A DNA stretch of 64,000 nt. Origin: Ophiodon elongatus (Eukaryota > Chordata > Actinopteri > Perciformes > Hexagrammidae). The DNA lies in contig JACSYO010000708.1 in assembly GCA_016806645.1 (NCBI GenBank), forward strand, positions 190,001 to 254,000. The letters run 5' to 3'. The position numbers and the translations under genes were made by a program. How positions within the stretch are numbered: the stretch's first letter is position 1; every line of letters starts with the position of its first letter. Below, piece after piece: positions 12,177 to 23,484 of the stretch. Under the pieces are notes generated by a model. It saw only the letters and a program-made list of their open reading frames with translations. It made no database searches and was not told where the DNA came from.

Positions 12177-15100
12177 ATGTCTGAAACTAAATCCAATCAG
12201 CGGTTCCACAGTCTGAACGCTGAGCAGGTGGAGGTCCTCCACCAGGTTTTATCAGAGGCGGTCCCAATCCACGGCCGTGGTAACTTCCCCACGTTGGAGC
12301 TGCGTCCGCGAGACATAATCATAGCCGTGCGGGCCAGGCTACAGCAGCAGGGAATCGCAGTGAGAGATGTCCGTCTGAACGGCTCCACGGCCAGTCACGT
12401 CCTCGTCCGAGACAACGGAACGAGCTACAAGGACCTGGACATCATCTTTGGAGTGGAGTTGCCCAGTCAGGAGGAGTTCCAGGTATGATCACTGTACTGC
12501 TCGGTTAGGACAAATGAAGCAGTAATAAGAGTATGTCATGTAATAAGAATAGAGCAATTCAGTTCAATCCCCTGCTTTAACCAGCATTCATTCTGCTACT
12601 GAGCACAGCAGGTAATCTCTACTACCTCTAGGGTGTTGCAGTAATATTTTTTTTTGTTGCTTTTTTTGATAATGATGTTATTGCAATCCTAATCAAAATT
12701 TAAATTGTAGAACATTATACCATTAGGATGAATCAATTGTACTTGCTTCAATATTTTTTAGCTGCATTATACAGAAACAGTTCAATGATATGAGGAGAAA
12801 TTGCATTCAGGTTGCAGTCATTAGTTGTAGCTGTCATGTTGTTGACCTTTCCTCCTCCCAGGTGATCAAGGAGTCAGTGCTGGGCTGCTTGCTGGACTGT
12901 CTACCTGCTGGGGTCAACAGGGAGCGGATCAGCAGTGCCACAATGAAGGAGGCCTACGTCCAGAAAATGGTCAAGGTCTTCAACGAGCACGACCGCTGGA
13001 GCCTCATCTCCCTCTCAAACAACAGTGGCAAAAACCTGGAGCTCAAATTTGTGAGCACGCTGAGGCGGCAGTTTGAGTTCAGCGTTGACTCCTTCCAGAT
13101 CATTCTGGATCGTCTCCTCGAATCCTACATGCAGCAGGAGTCCCAGCACAAATATAGCACTGTCGATCTTAAGGGCCAGCCTGCAGAGAATCAGAATAAA
13201 GATTCTCTCAAACAGGCCACCGCTCCAGAAACAGAGAAGCCCTCTGGTAGAGACTTGTCCAGCAAAGAGGGGGCACATATCAGCCAGACACAACAGAGAG
13301 ATGAGGTGCACGAAAAGGAGTCCCAGACAGAACTCTCACAAGAAACTGAACATTCAAAGAAGACAAAACACTCCGAAGTTGAAAAAGACAACCAAGTGAA
13401 AACACCTGTGGAGCTGAAAGACCCGTCAGAACACACAGAAACCTTCAGTGAGACAGACTTCTCCGACCAGACACCTCTAAACCTTTTGTCAGAAAAGACA
13501 CAAACCTCTGAGAAAGATGAACCGCCGAGTCGGATTGAGCTCAGACACGAGCCAGAGCTCTCGGACGAGACCGAGCGTTCGCCAAAGGTAGAACAGTCAG
13601 AGCAAACCCAGGCCTGCGATGACCAAGAGGCAGCACATTCAGATCACAAACCGCTCTCTGTCAAGAAAGAACAATCCGACCACACAAAACCCCCCAATGA
13701 ACAGAACGTACCCACAGAGCAGACGGGGCAGTCCGAACCGCCAGAAACCTCAAACAAAACCCAGACGGAGTCTCTGAACCTGCCAGAAGAATGTCACAGT
13801 GCAGACTCCTCCAACAGTGAGGATCAGAGGAGCGACGAGGAAGATGAAACACAACATGTGACTGCTGCAGACTCGAGCACATCCTCACACGCAAAGACAG
13901 AGACACAGTTGGCGGATGAAAGAAAAGTAGAAACAGACATCGACGAGCGAGCAGACAGAAAAACTGAGACAGAAAGAAGTGAGATGACAGAAGACATTTT
14001 AGCATCAGAGGCAAAAAACGTAGAAGACACACAGGGTATCCATTGTTCCTGCTCCACCTCTTCCATGTCGCTTACACTTCACAACACGGAGCCTGCTGGC
14101 ACGCAAGATACACTGGAGACTCACAGCACATTACACACAGATGAAACCCCGGACGCACTTGATGCCGTCAGCCCTACAGATACTCAGGATATTTTACCTG
14201 CACCACCCGGCCTTGTTTCTGACAAAAAGACCTCCTCCTCTCCCTCTGGTAAGGCCTCAGAGAGACTATCTCACATGGTGGTGCTCAAACACTCCTCTCC
14301 CAAACCCCCTCGGAGGATGTGTAGGAAGGTAAGCCCCAATCCCAGTCCGGTCTCTGAAAGCGAATCCGTCCTAGAGCTTTGTCTAGATCCAAACCCCTGC
14401 CCCAGCCCTGAACCGGAGATAGATTTTAACCCAGAGCCAACCGCTCCCAGTTCAGACCCTACAACTACCCCAACAACCAGTATCTCTACTAACACAAACC
14501 CTGGGTCTGAGCCCACCCCCTCCTGTAACCTAGACCTTACCTCAGCTCCTCCTGATCCAGCCCCTGATATGATCTTCACCTCTGCTGTGGATCCCGTTTC
14601 TGGTTTATCTGAAGAGCCCTCGTCCCCTCAGTTGATCACAGAGAGTTGGTGTGAGACAAGTCTCCAGAGCTTAGAAGACACGGCGTCTACACATGTGGCT
14701 TGTGATGCGCTAAGCCAGGCCTCGCCTAGTGAAACCGCCCCTGCACCCGAACAATCAGAGCCTCTTGACTCGGCGGATGCGTTAGCTTCACACACCGATG
14801 TGTCCAGCTCAAACACCCTAGCACCTGCACATACCTCAGAAGTTGAGCTCAGTGACGAAGAGGAGAACAGGGAACCAGAGGGGGAAACGGTGGACTTGAA
14901 TCAGCCAAACGGCAGCCCACAAGAGACCACGCTTAGTTCACCCTCCCCTCCCCACCGTGCGAGCACCCCTGTTTCCTGTCTCACCCCTCCTGTGCTGAGT
15001 CTTTCCCCCCCATGCTTCACTCCCTTGCCCCCCAGCCTCAGCCCTCCCCCATGTCTGACCCCTCCCTCTCACTGCCTCTCATCCTCGCTGCTGAACACCG

Positions 15101-16242
15101 TCAGCCCTACTACCAGCGTTGGCTCTCCACCCCTGAGTTTCAGCCCTACCTCATCCTGCCTCAGCTCACCTCCTTACCTCACCCCTCCTATGCTTAGCCT
15201 CAGCCCTCCTCCGCTCTGTCTTAGCCCCCCTTCCCCGTGCCTCAGCCCTCCCCTCCTTTGCCTCACTCCGCCGGTGGAGTCACAGGACCTTATACCTCAG
15301 GTATCTTCAGACATGGAGCCTTTGATAGTGAACACAGCCACCGAGGAACCGATTAAAGAGTCCTCCCCTCAGCCAGGAACTCCTCACCTACAGTTGGAGG
15401 ATAAAAAGGAGCAAGATCCTATCTCGTTGTTGCCTCAGGTTGCGGAGCCCGTCTCATTTCCAATCACAATCCCAAGTTCCACCACACATGTGCTGCCTCA
15501 CCCTCAGCCTGAAGGCCCAGGGGAATTGACCCCTCCAAAAGCCGACGAGGCATCCAGCTCTGTGCCTGAGAACAAAGAGGCCCCTAAGGTGACCGCAGTC
15601 ATGCCTGAACAGAGCATTGCTCCGCCGGCTTCTGGCTCAGTCCCTGCTGTCGAGGTCCTGGCAGAGAGCATGTATGGTGACTTTGAGGCAGCCATGGACC
15701 ACCTGCGCTACCGCCTAATCGCCACCAGGAACCCCGAGGAGATCCGAGGTGGTGGCTTGCTGAAATACAGCAACCTGTTGGTCAGGGACTACCGACCAGC
15801 CAGCGAGACTCAGATAAAGACACTGGAGCGCTACATGTGCTCGCGGTTTTTCATAGATTTTCCCGACGTGCAGGAGCAGCAGAGGAAGATCCTGTCCTAC
15901 TTGAAGAACCACTTTATCGGCGAGGAGAGAAGCAAGTACCAGTACCTGATGACGCTGCGCCGCGTGGTCGACGACAGCACCGTGTGTCTGATGGGACATG
16001 AGCGGCGTCAGACCCTGAACATGATCACAGTGCTGGCGCTGAAGGTTCTAGGAGAGCAGAACATTATCCCCAACACAGACCATGTGACCTGCTTCTACCA
16101 GCCCGCGCCGTACCTGGCTGATCACAGTGCCCCCTATTTAGCGGAGCCCAGCTACTGCAGCTACTACATCCCCCAAGGGGGATCAACTCTGCTTTACCAG
16201 CCGTACCCCTTACACCTGCACACACAGACTGGACTGGTCTAA
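12177..16242 (+). CDS. tent5d: Terminal nucleotidyltransferase 5D-like poly(A) polymerase with a giant internal insertion
   Basis: TENT5 proteins are non-canonical poly(A) polymerases that extend mRNA tails (family knowledge). Coding exons are 12177-12482 and 12862-16242, joined in phase 0, giving 1228 residues; mammalian TENT5 proteins are about 390-440. Residues 1-196 carry the nucleotidyltransferase core: VPIHGRGNFPTLE, the GS motif in LNGSTASHV (G69, S70) and catalytic D86/D88 in KDLDIIF. Residues 1032-1228 carry the rest, including ESMYGDFEAAMDHL, NPEEIRGGGLLKYSNLLV and STVCLMGHERRQTLN. SYKDLDIIFGVELP and NTDHVTCFYQPAPY match TENT5D best. Between them lie about 835 in-frame residues of low complexity: Glu/Ser/Thr-rich to about residue 590, then Pro/Ser/Cys-rich LSPP/LTPP repeats. 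Removing the insertion leaves 393 residues, close to TENT5D. Order next to chmp1b, hmgn and sh3bgrl supports orthology. Confidence 0.93.
14941..15285 (+). repeat. Coding repeat: LSPP/LTPP proline-serine-cysteine tract in tent5d
   Basis: Degenerate units such as CLTPP, LSLSPP and CLSPP recur more than a dozen times in one frame. The DNA is strongly C/T-rich on the coding strand, so it is also a long polypyrimidine tract. Confidence 0.85.
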
Positions 16243-16576
16243 CACACACACGTAATCACGCAAAACACACAACCGAAGCAAAGGGAAGGTGCTTTTCACG
16301 AGGAAAGAGGTGGTGAATGGAAATATAATCCAGGGATAAACTGTTTGGTCTATAATAGACCTATGGGGGTGGGATTGAGTGGGTTTTTACAGTAAACTCC
16401 CCGAGTACTCTGTAAGGTTCTAATATGATTATATGTAATTATCTGGGCTTTGTGGGAAAATAATAATTCTTCCGATTATGTTAAAATTCCAGAAAATGCT
16501 TTATGCACTGCATGAGTCATAGCCCTTTGGTCTCCACGGGAAACCAGCTGTGCTGTTGACATTCACACACATGCAC

Positions 16577-16578
<2 letters not shown>

Positions 16579-16645
<67 letters not shown>
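16579..16645. repeat. (AC)n microsatellite
   Basis: A pure AC run in the inferred tent5d 3' UTR. Confidence 0.95.
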
Positions 16646-16646
<1 letters not shown>

Positions 16647-17657
16647 CTCACACTTCCAGGTTCTTGAATTCTTGTAAACTCTTTTCATGTTCTTACTGTG
16701 TCGTTCTTAATGGGTTTGTTCAGAATGTGGACCTTGCCTGTGGTTGATATTGTGCATGGATAAATTAGGACTGTTCTCTCACTGCCAAATACTGTGTGAC
16801 TACTATGCTTCTTAAACAGTTTAATGTAACTTTGTTAATCCTTTACTGAAGAGGTGTATTCTGATAAAAAAAAAAAATGAAATACTGAGGGACAAGTCTA
16901 CCAATGTGTACACATGTACGCTCAACACACACAAACAAACACTGTATACTGTACGCACACAAAGTTAGACAATGCATGAGTAGCTAAATATATAGATCAC
17001 ATCCTGAAGTCAAAGCAAAGGCTTTTAATTTAATAAGAATCTATCTATTTTTGCAAGACTTTCCAAGATAATACTAAACAGACTGGTTAGCTCCTACAGA
17101 AAAACGCCAACAACAATGCCTTTGCAATAGACTGTACAGCGTATTGATTACAGTATACCGTGTGCGGATACACTGCATTGTTTTCAGGTAAATTGTGTTA
17201 AGATGTCGTGTTTGATTCCTTTCCCCCTGTGGAGTCCTTTCTGTAATCATGTGAAGTAATGTACCATCTAGTGTTGATTTATTTACTGCTAACGTTTACT
17301 CTGTGGAGGTGGTCAGGTTACAGCCATCTTTGGGTCATCTCCAAACATGGCAGACGCAGCTCTCTGTCTAAAACAAAGGGATTGCATTGAATCAACGTAC
17401 AAACAAGTTCAAATCCTCCTCAGACCTGTTTGAATCTAAGTTCAAAGCCGCACGACAGCAACTCTGACCAAAGATGGTTCGGTAGGGAAATCAAGTGCCT
17501 CAATGTGAGACATCATTGGCATGTCTTTATCTCACTGCACTGGGGCTGTTAATGGGGTGGGCCTGGGGCTGGGTCGGGTGTGTGTGTGTGTTCAGTTGTT
17601 GACCCCTGTTATTGCTGCCCGTTTTGACGTGTTCTTTAATGTAGTCCTTTGTTGTAG

Positions 17658-17663
17658 TTTATT
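17658..17663 (-). terminator. Minus-strand AATAAA (candidate poly(A) signal)
   Basis: The plus strand reads tttatt here. It would serve the candidate minus-strand exon ending at 17796, about 130 bp beyond its stop. It lies 18 bp from the tent5d poly(A) signal on the other strand. Confidence 0.35.
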
Positions 17664-17680
17664 CATGTACGTTTTGATAA

Positions 17681-17686
17681 AATAAA
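17681..17686 (+). terminator. tent5d: Candidate tent5d poly(A) signal
   Basis: AATAAA follows a T/G-rich stretch about 1.44 kb after the stop codon and is the best plus-strand hexamer in this region. Confidence 0.6.
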
Positions 17687-17795
17687 GGGGAAACTCAACA
17701 AACCTTCAGAAATTGAATTCTTTCCAAAGAGATATTAAAGACAAAAAGAATCCCAACACTTTTTTTGTGTGTGTGTGTGCCCCCGCCTCCCCATC

Positions 17796-17984
17796 CTACG
17801 TATCCTCCCTATGATTGCACTCTGCAATGATCCACTTAAGCGTGACCGTCAAAACCACGCCGGTGCCCAGGAGAGCCACCAGAAGCTGTGAAATGATGTC
17901 TGCGCGAGGCCTCTTATCACAAATCAACTGTCCTTCAGATATGTTTGGACCCGAATGACGCACGGGCTGCGCAACACAGCAGCT
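17796..17984 (-). CDS. Candidate terminal exon of a small single-pass membrane protein
   Basis: I do not recognise this protein. The minus strand is open for 62 codons from an upstream in-frame TGA to a TAG at 17796-17798. It contains one clear hydrophobic helix, ISQLLVALLGTGVVLTVTLK, followed by WIIAECNHREDT and the stop. Before it comes GPNISEGQLICDKRPRAD, with a possible N-glycosylation site. There is no in-frame Met, so it could only be a last exon; a possible acceptor AG ends at 17967. A minus-strand AATAAA follows at 17658-17663. Against it: no upstream exon was found, and a 62-codon open frame can occur by chance. It would converge tail-to-tail with tent5d. Confidence 0.35.
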   Translation of the reverse strand, partial: SCCVAQPVRHSGPNISEGQLICDKRPRADIISQLLVALLGTGVVLTVTLKWIIAECNHREDT

Positions 17985-18567
17985 TCAACAACGTGTAAAT
18001 GTGAGGGGAGTATGGGGTGCGAGGTGTGAGACTGAAACGCTAGACGGGGGAGGAGGGAGTGTGTGTGTGTGTGTGCGTGTGCGTGCTTCAGATGGGAATA
18101 TGTGCAGAGGCGGCATCAGGTGGTCCCCTTCTCCGCCGGGTAATTGAAGAGGCCTCGTATAATGAAACAATAGGGCTCCCTCCTTACTCCCACATTGCCT
18201 CCATCTTTTCCTCCCACTTCACAGCCACTGATAAGTCATGGGCACAAGGGGAAACGGGGGTGTCTCTTTCCACAGATGGGGAGGACTCGTTTGATGGCAG
18301 GTATACTTGGCACAGTCACACATCATCTATTTACACACACTGCAGCCTTGGAAGAAGCGTGTGGCTCGCGGGGAGAGGAGGAGAGCGTGTGATCTAATAG
18401 GGTCCGTATCAGAGTCTCACAGACCTCCGAGCCACTCTTGTCCACTCGGGGGTTTCCATAGAGACAGAGACAGGGCAGCACGGTGGGCGCGGGCGGAGAG
18501 CATGACGGAAGACAGGGAAGACCCACACACTGAAATGAGGGGGTGAGAGATAAGAAAAACAAAGCAC

Positions 18568-18570
<3 letters not shown>

Positions 18571-18611
<41 letters not shown>

Positions 18612-18646
18612 AGGTGGGTGAAATGAAAGAAAGATAGTGGAGAGAA

Positions 18647-18708
<62 letters not shown>
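18571..18708. repeat. (GA)n microsatellite, two blocks
   Basis: Two GA runs (18571-18607 and 18645-18708) are separated by a GA-rich spacer. Confidence 0.95.
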
Positions 18709-18710
<2 letters not shown>

Positions 18711-18988
18711 GTGGATGGAGAGAGTTGAGAGGGAGACATAAAGCAACAGACAGAGAGTGAGGGGGGGTGGGGGCGAGGTTATAGATAAAGCGAGGAGAGA
18801 GGAGCAGGGGAGAGCGTGGGAGGTTGTCAGGCCTTCAGTCACAGGGGAGTCACTGCGAGGTGGCTGCAGTGACGGCAGCAGTGATGCTAGAGAGAGCAGG
18901 AGCACACATGTACGAGCACATGCACGCCGATTTTGCTAATGGCCCGCCCACCCTCAACAAGAAGAGAACATCACCCACACATCTGTCC

Positions 18989-18992
<4 letters not shown>

Positions 18993-19021
<29 letters not shown>

Positions 19022-19043
19022 GCTCTCTCACTCTCTCTCTCTT
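18993..19043. repeat. (CT)n microsatellite
   Basis: A CT run with two single-base interruptions. It lies about 285 bp from the GA blocks and is complementary to them. Confidence 0.93.
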
Positions 19044-19825
19044 TTCTGTCTGTTGCGTGCCCTGCTCAACACGTTTGATTTGACCATCTCTTCAGAATCA
19101 CTTTCGACTAGGTTTACTTGCCAACAAGTCTTTTTGTTTCACATTTCCACATCTGCCTCTGCAAAAAAAAGAAGAAAAAAGAAAGAAAGATAAAAAAAAA
19201 AACAGGCAGCCCCTGCAGTATAAATGAAAACAAATCATCACGTTTTGTGAGCAGAGACCTAATCTATCTAAAAGGGTGTCCAAATGAATTCCCTCCCTAA
19301 CTCGCTGTTCATTACTAGCCCCCCCTTTTAAAGTCTTACAAGAGAGTAATGTTTATTGAATGCCAAGATAGATGCCCGCTATTCTAAAGCACTTATAATA
19401 GGACAGAACCCACAATCATTCATGAGGGTTTTTACGCTCCTTTGCAGAGAGGATTTCTCTCTGTGCGACCGATGAGAGCAGGTAATGGCTCCGTAGTATT
19501 CACCATTCATCTCTCTCTTCTTTTTTCTTCTTCTTCTTTTTTTTCATTCACTAAAACCTCCTCCTCACCCTCCTTAACCCGCACCACCCACATCCATCCC
19601 CCCCTGGCCCCCTGCCCTCCCCACCGTGTGCCTCCCACCCACCTGCTTCCTTGACTGCTATGACTCAGTCCTCTTCCAGCTGAGGGTACAAGAGGATAAA
19701 AACCTGGATGATAAACAGCCAGGAAAAGCATTTTAACTAGTTGGCAAAGGCAAGTGGCTGTTGCATCTTTAGTTCTAATGCCACCCACCACACTCACACA
19801 CCTCCAATCTCCCTGATCAGAATTA

Positions 19826-19880
<55 letters not shown>
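19826..19880. repeat. (AC)n microsatellite
   Basis: A pure AC run. Confidence 0.95.
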
Positions 19881-19881
<1 letters not shown>

Positions 19882-21079
19882 GCCTTCACACTGAAACTGA
19901 TGCACCCTTACTTTATCTTGCTAAATCACCCTTAACAGCAACATTTGGAAGGCATCCGTGGATGTGTCTCAAAAAGAGGTTTTTTTTCTCATTCCTCTAG
20001 ACAGAAGTGTGTGTCGTCACGACTCGAGGGACGCGGATGGGTGCACTTCTTAAAGGCGAACTTTGCCAAAGACGCGCGTGCACGCCGAGCCCGGATCGGT
20101 AAACCTTGAGGGATTGGACCTGTGGGTCACGTTGCTTTGTTGTTCCACCTCACAACTCCCACGCATCCGTGCTCTTTTTGCGGGCTCAAGCCGAGCCGTC
20201 ATTACTTAGACCACGTCAATCCAAAACATTGCGCGGTGATGCGGGACGTGCCTCCTGTCCGCTCCTCTCTTTGGTGTCAAAATCCGCCCAGGAGCCCCGG
20301 AGGGGGGTGGGGGGAGGAGGGGGGGGGGGCTAACCGAGACTTCCCTTTGTTAACTCTGCAGACTAAGCGCTGCATAATGGATCATATTGCTGGTCACGTG
20401 ACAAAGACACGAGCTTACATAACAAGAGATCAATCAGGCGGCAGAAAGGCAGATTTGCATGGGCACAAATGTATAGAAATGTACATGTATAGTGTATAGT
20501 GCAGAACATACTTTTACTTTTGAGACTGCAAGTCAGTTTTGCTGATCATACGTGTCTGTTTATTTTTAAGCATGGTTTTTAATGTAGGGCTTTTTACTGC
20601 TAATGGTATAGTATTTTAACACTGTCCCAGTGGTACTTTTATGAGTAAAGCAAAGTACATCTGAGTACATCCCCTTGTAAGAGAGATGCAAAACCTTATT
20701 CTGAATGAATAAAGGTTAAATGAAATAAATTAATAGATACATGACTCATCCACTATACACTGGGGGTTATGCTCTTGGGCCTTTATGAATGGTGCTACGT
20801 GTTTACCTTTTCTGAACACTTTTAAGATCGTCATTCTCTGCTCGCTCATATACTTCCTGGGACACAGATTTTTGTTGTTGTTGTTTTTGTTGTTGTTGTT
20901 GTTGATGCTATGAATGACAGAAACTAGAGCCTGACATCATCAGCTGGGTCAGAGATGAAACTCAGATCTGCATGTTTGTGTATGTGTGTGCCTTTGCTCA
21001 TGTTTGTTTAGTGTGGGTGTGTGTGGGTGTGTGTTTGGGATGGGGGGAGTGGGGGATGTTCATGCCAGTGTGTGTGTGT

Positions 21080-21110
<31 letters not shown>

Positions 21111-21178
21111 GCACTGCTGCTGTTTGCATGTTTGCAGTGAAGCATGTATTAGGGACCGGAGGAGGAGGGGAGTGTTTC

Positions 21179-21180
<2 letters not shown>

Positions 21181-21234
<54 letters not shown>
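21181..21234. repeat. (GT)n microsatellite
   Basis: A pure GT run; a shorter interrupted GT tract precedes it at 21068-21110. Confidence 0.95.
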
Positions 21235-21235
<1 letters not shown>

Positions 21236-22193
21236 ACTGATTGACGTCACAGACGCCCACTCATTTCCATCTTTTCTGCGTGCGCAGAGAGAATAGATCC
21301 CCATCTGCATCCAGAGCTCTTCTCCCCTGCCTGCACACTCCCTCCCTCCCTCCCTCCCCCCTCTTCCCTCCTCACCTCCCGGTATACTTTCTCCTCCTCT
21401 CCCTCTCACCCTGCCTCTTCCCATTCACTCGCTCTCGCACATCCCACCCCCGTAGGGCGCAGCCAGCCTCGTAGATAAACAAGTCGAACAACACAAACAG
21501 TTTAAGACAGCCAGACAGCAACATCCTCTCCGAGTGGCGGATATTCGAGAACCTTGCCGCTGAACATCTGTTCATCTTCAAGCATCACTGAGGTCCGGTC
21601 TGCGGGGAGGACTTTTTGGACTCTCCCTGCACAAATATGTGAACGTGTACCTGTTGGTGACTTTGTGTCCATACGTGTGCGTATTGTCCCAGTGCTACGC
21701 GTGTGCGTACGCGTGTAAGTGTGGCGCTCTTTCAACAAAAACAAGGCGCTCATCCACATTCACACAGCTGGTATCCTTGGTGACGACACATCACCTAAAT
21801 CAATTCCCCGTAAAAAGGCCATCCTCACCTTTTACGCACACAGACACACACAAACAAACACACAAACACGTCTTCATACTACACGCGACGCACACGGAAG
21901 GGTGTGCGCGTGCAAAACGACACGCACGGCCGCTCACACACTCATTCACCCCCACCCTGCGTGCCAGAGCCCGACCGGAGAGATGTGGGATATGAATGGA
22001 TGAGAGGATGCGGGGAGGAGACAGAGGATGCGTGGGATGACAGAGTAGGATACGCGCGTGTTTAAAAAAAGGACAGATGGGCTATTTTAGTCCATATATC
22101 ATAACCCCGTCGGAAAATTAAGACAGGACAGAATGAGTGTGCACACTGGGGGCGTTGCGCAACGCTTTGGGGCACAACTCCTCTTGTGATTGC

Positions 22194-22225
<32 letters not shown>

Positions 22226-23427
22226 AAAGAAAGAAGAGAATGAGGCGCAGACAGGCAGGCAGACTGGCAGATGGTCAGAGAGACCGTTAAGCGGGCAGAC
22301 ACACATTCAGTTCAGACAGCCGGCGTGCACCAAGAGAGATAAAACAATATTAGAGGAATCAGCTCTTTGGTGTCAGAATGCCTCGGGAAGCTTGGGTGCG
22401 CGCGCGCGTGTCTGAGTCTCGGTATCAAAGAGCCCTAACGAGTCAAATGGTTGATCACAGCAGACAGGATGAACGGACGGATCAATGGAGGCGCGCGAGA
22501 GGAGGAGGATATCACAAGGGGCCGCGCGGATGAAAGAAGAAAGACCACCGAAGAAACTTTCTGTCTGATCAATAATATATTTCCTTTGGTTGCCCCTCTC
22601 ATATACCCCCCCCCCCGACATCAATATAGAGCTCACTCGGGGGGACGCTCATGGAGCCCGGTGCAGAGGAGTGGGCTCTTAATCGAACCGTCTGCTTGAG
22701 TACATGTTGAATCAAACAGATGATGCTGACAGAGGATTAAACGAACGTATGAGAGGAGATGTGAAAGAAAGAGTAATTTAAAAAATATTTTTATTTTTTA
22801 TTTTAAAGGCCTGGAGGGATCCACTTTTGAGGAGCCTTTTCATGATGAAGCCTGTGATCTGTCTCCTATTATTCATTGACGGCCCCGAGGGGGAGATAAA
22901 TAATAATGACACTTTTAATGTATCTGGTGGTAAAATGTAAGGTTAATCAAAGCTCGACGGGACCGAAGCCCCTCTGTTTGTTTACAGGAGGCCAAGATGA
23001 GGCAAGGCCGCCATCTAGCGGGGGCGCGGCGCCACGGCGCTCCGCACACACAACACAAATATCGACAAAATGGAGCCCGTCGCTCGGCCATGACAATGCA
23101 GGTCAGAGGGGCTGCGAACCGCTGCGCCGAATAGCGGAAGAAACCCGACAGAGCGCCGAGCTCTGTGGAGAATGGCGGCAGTGATTCATGGGTAAAAAAA
23201 AGAGGCCTCACCGGCGCTCGTCATAACCCCAATCAGGAAGGCCTGCTGCAGTCAGAATCCAATCTTATTTATTATTTCCGTTTTATAGAGGGAATTGAAA
23301 ATAGTTTGCACCATATGATAACATAAAATGCAAAAAAATGTAAACCTGCATATTTTAAAGCACATCAAGTGAGGTTTGGGCCTCAGCAAACACTCACATC
23401 CACACACTGCCAATGCTGGAGGCAAGT

Positions 23428-23482
<55 letters not shown>
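23428..23482. repeat. (CA)n microsatellite
   Basis: A pure CA run. Confidence 0.95.

Positions 23483-23484
<2 letters not shown>

Larger units (their letters stand above)
16243..17700 (+). other. tent5d: Probable tent5d 3' UTR
   Basis: Non-coding sequence between the stop codon and the AATAAA at 17681. It includes a (CA)n tract at 16579-16645. I see no other gene on the plus strand. Confidence 0.6.
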
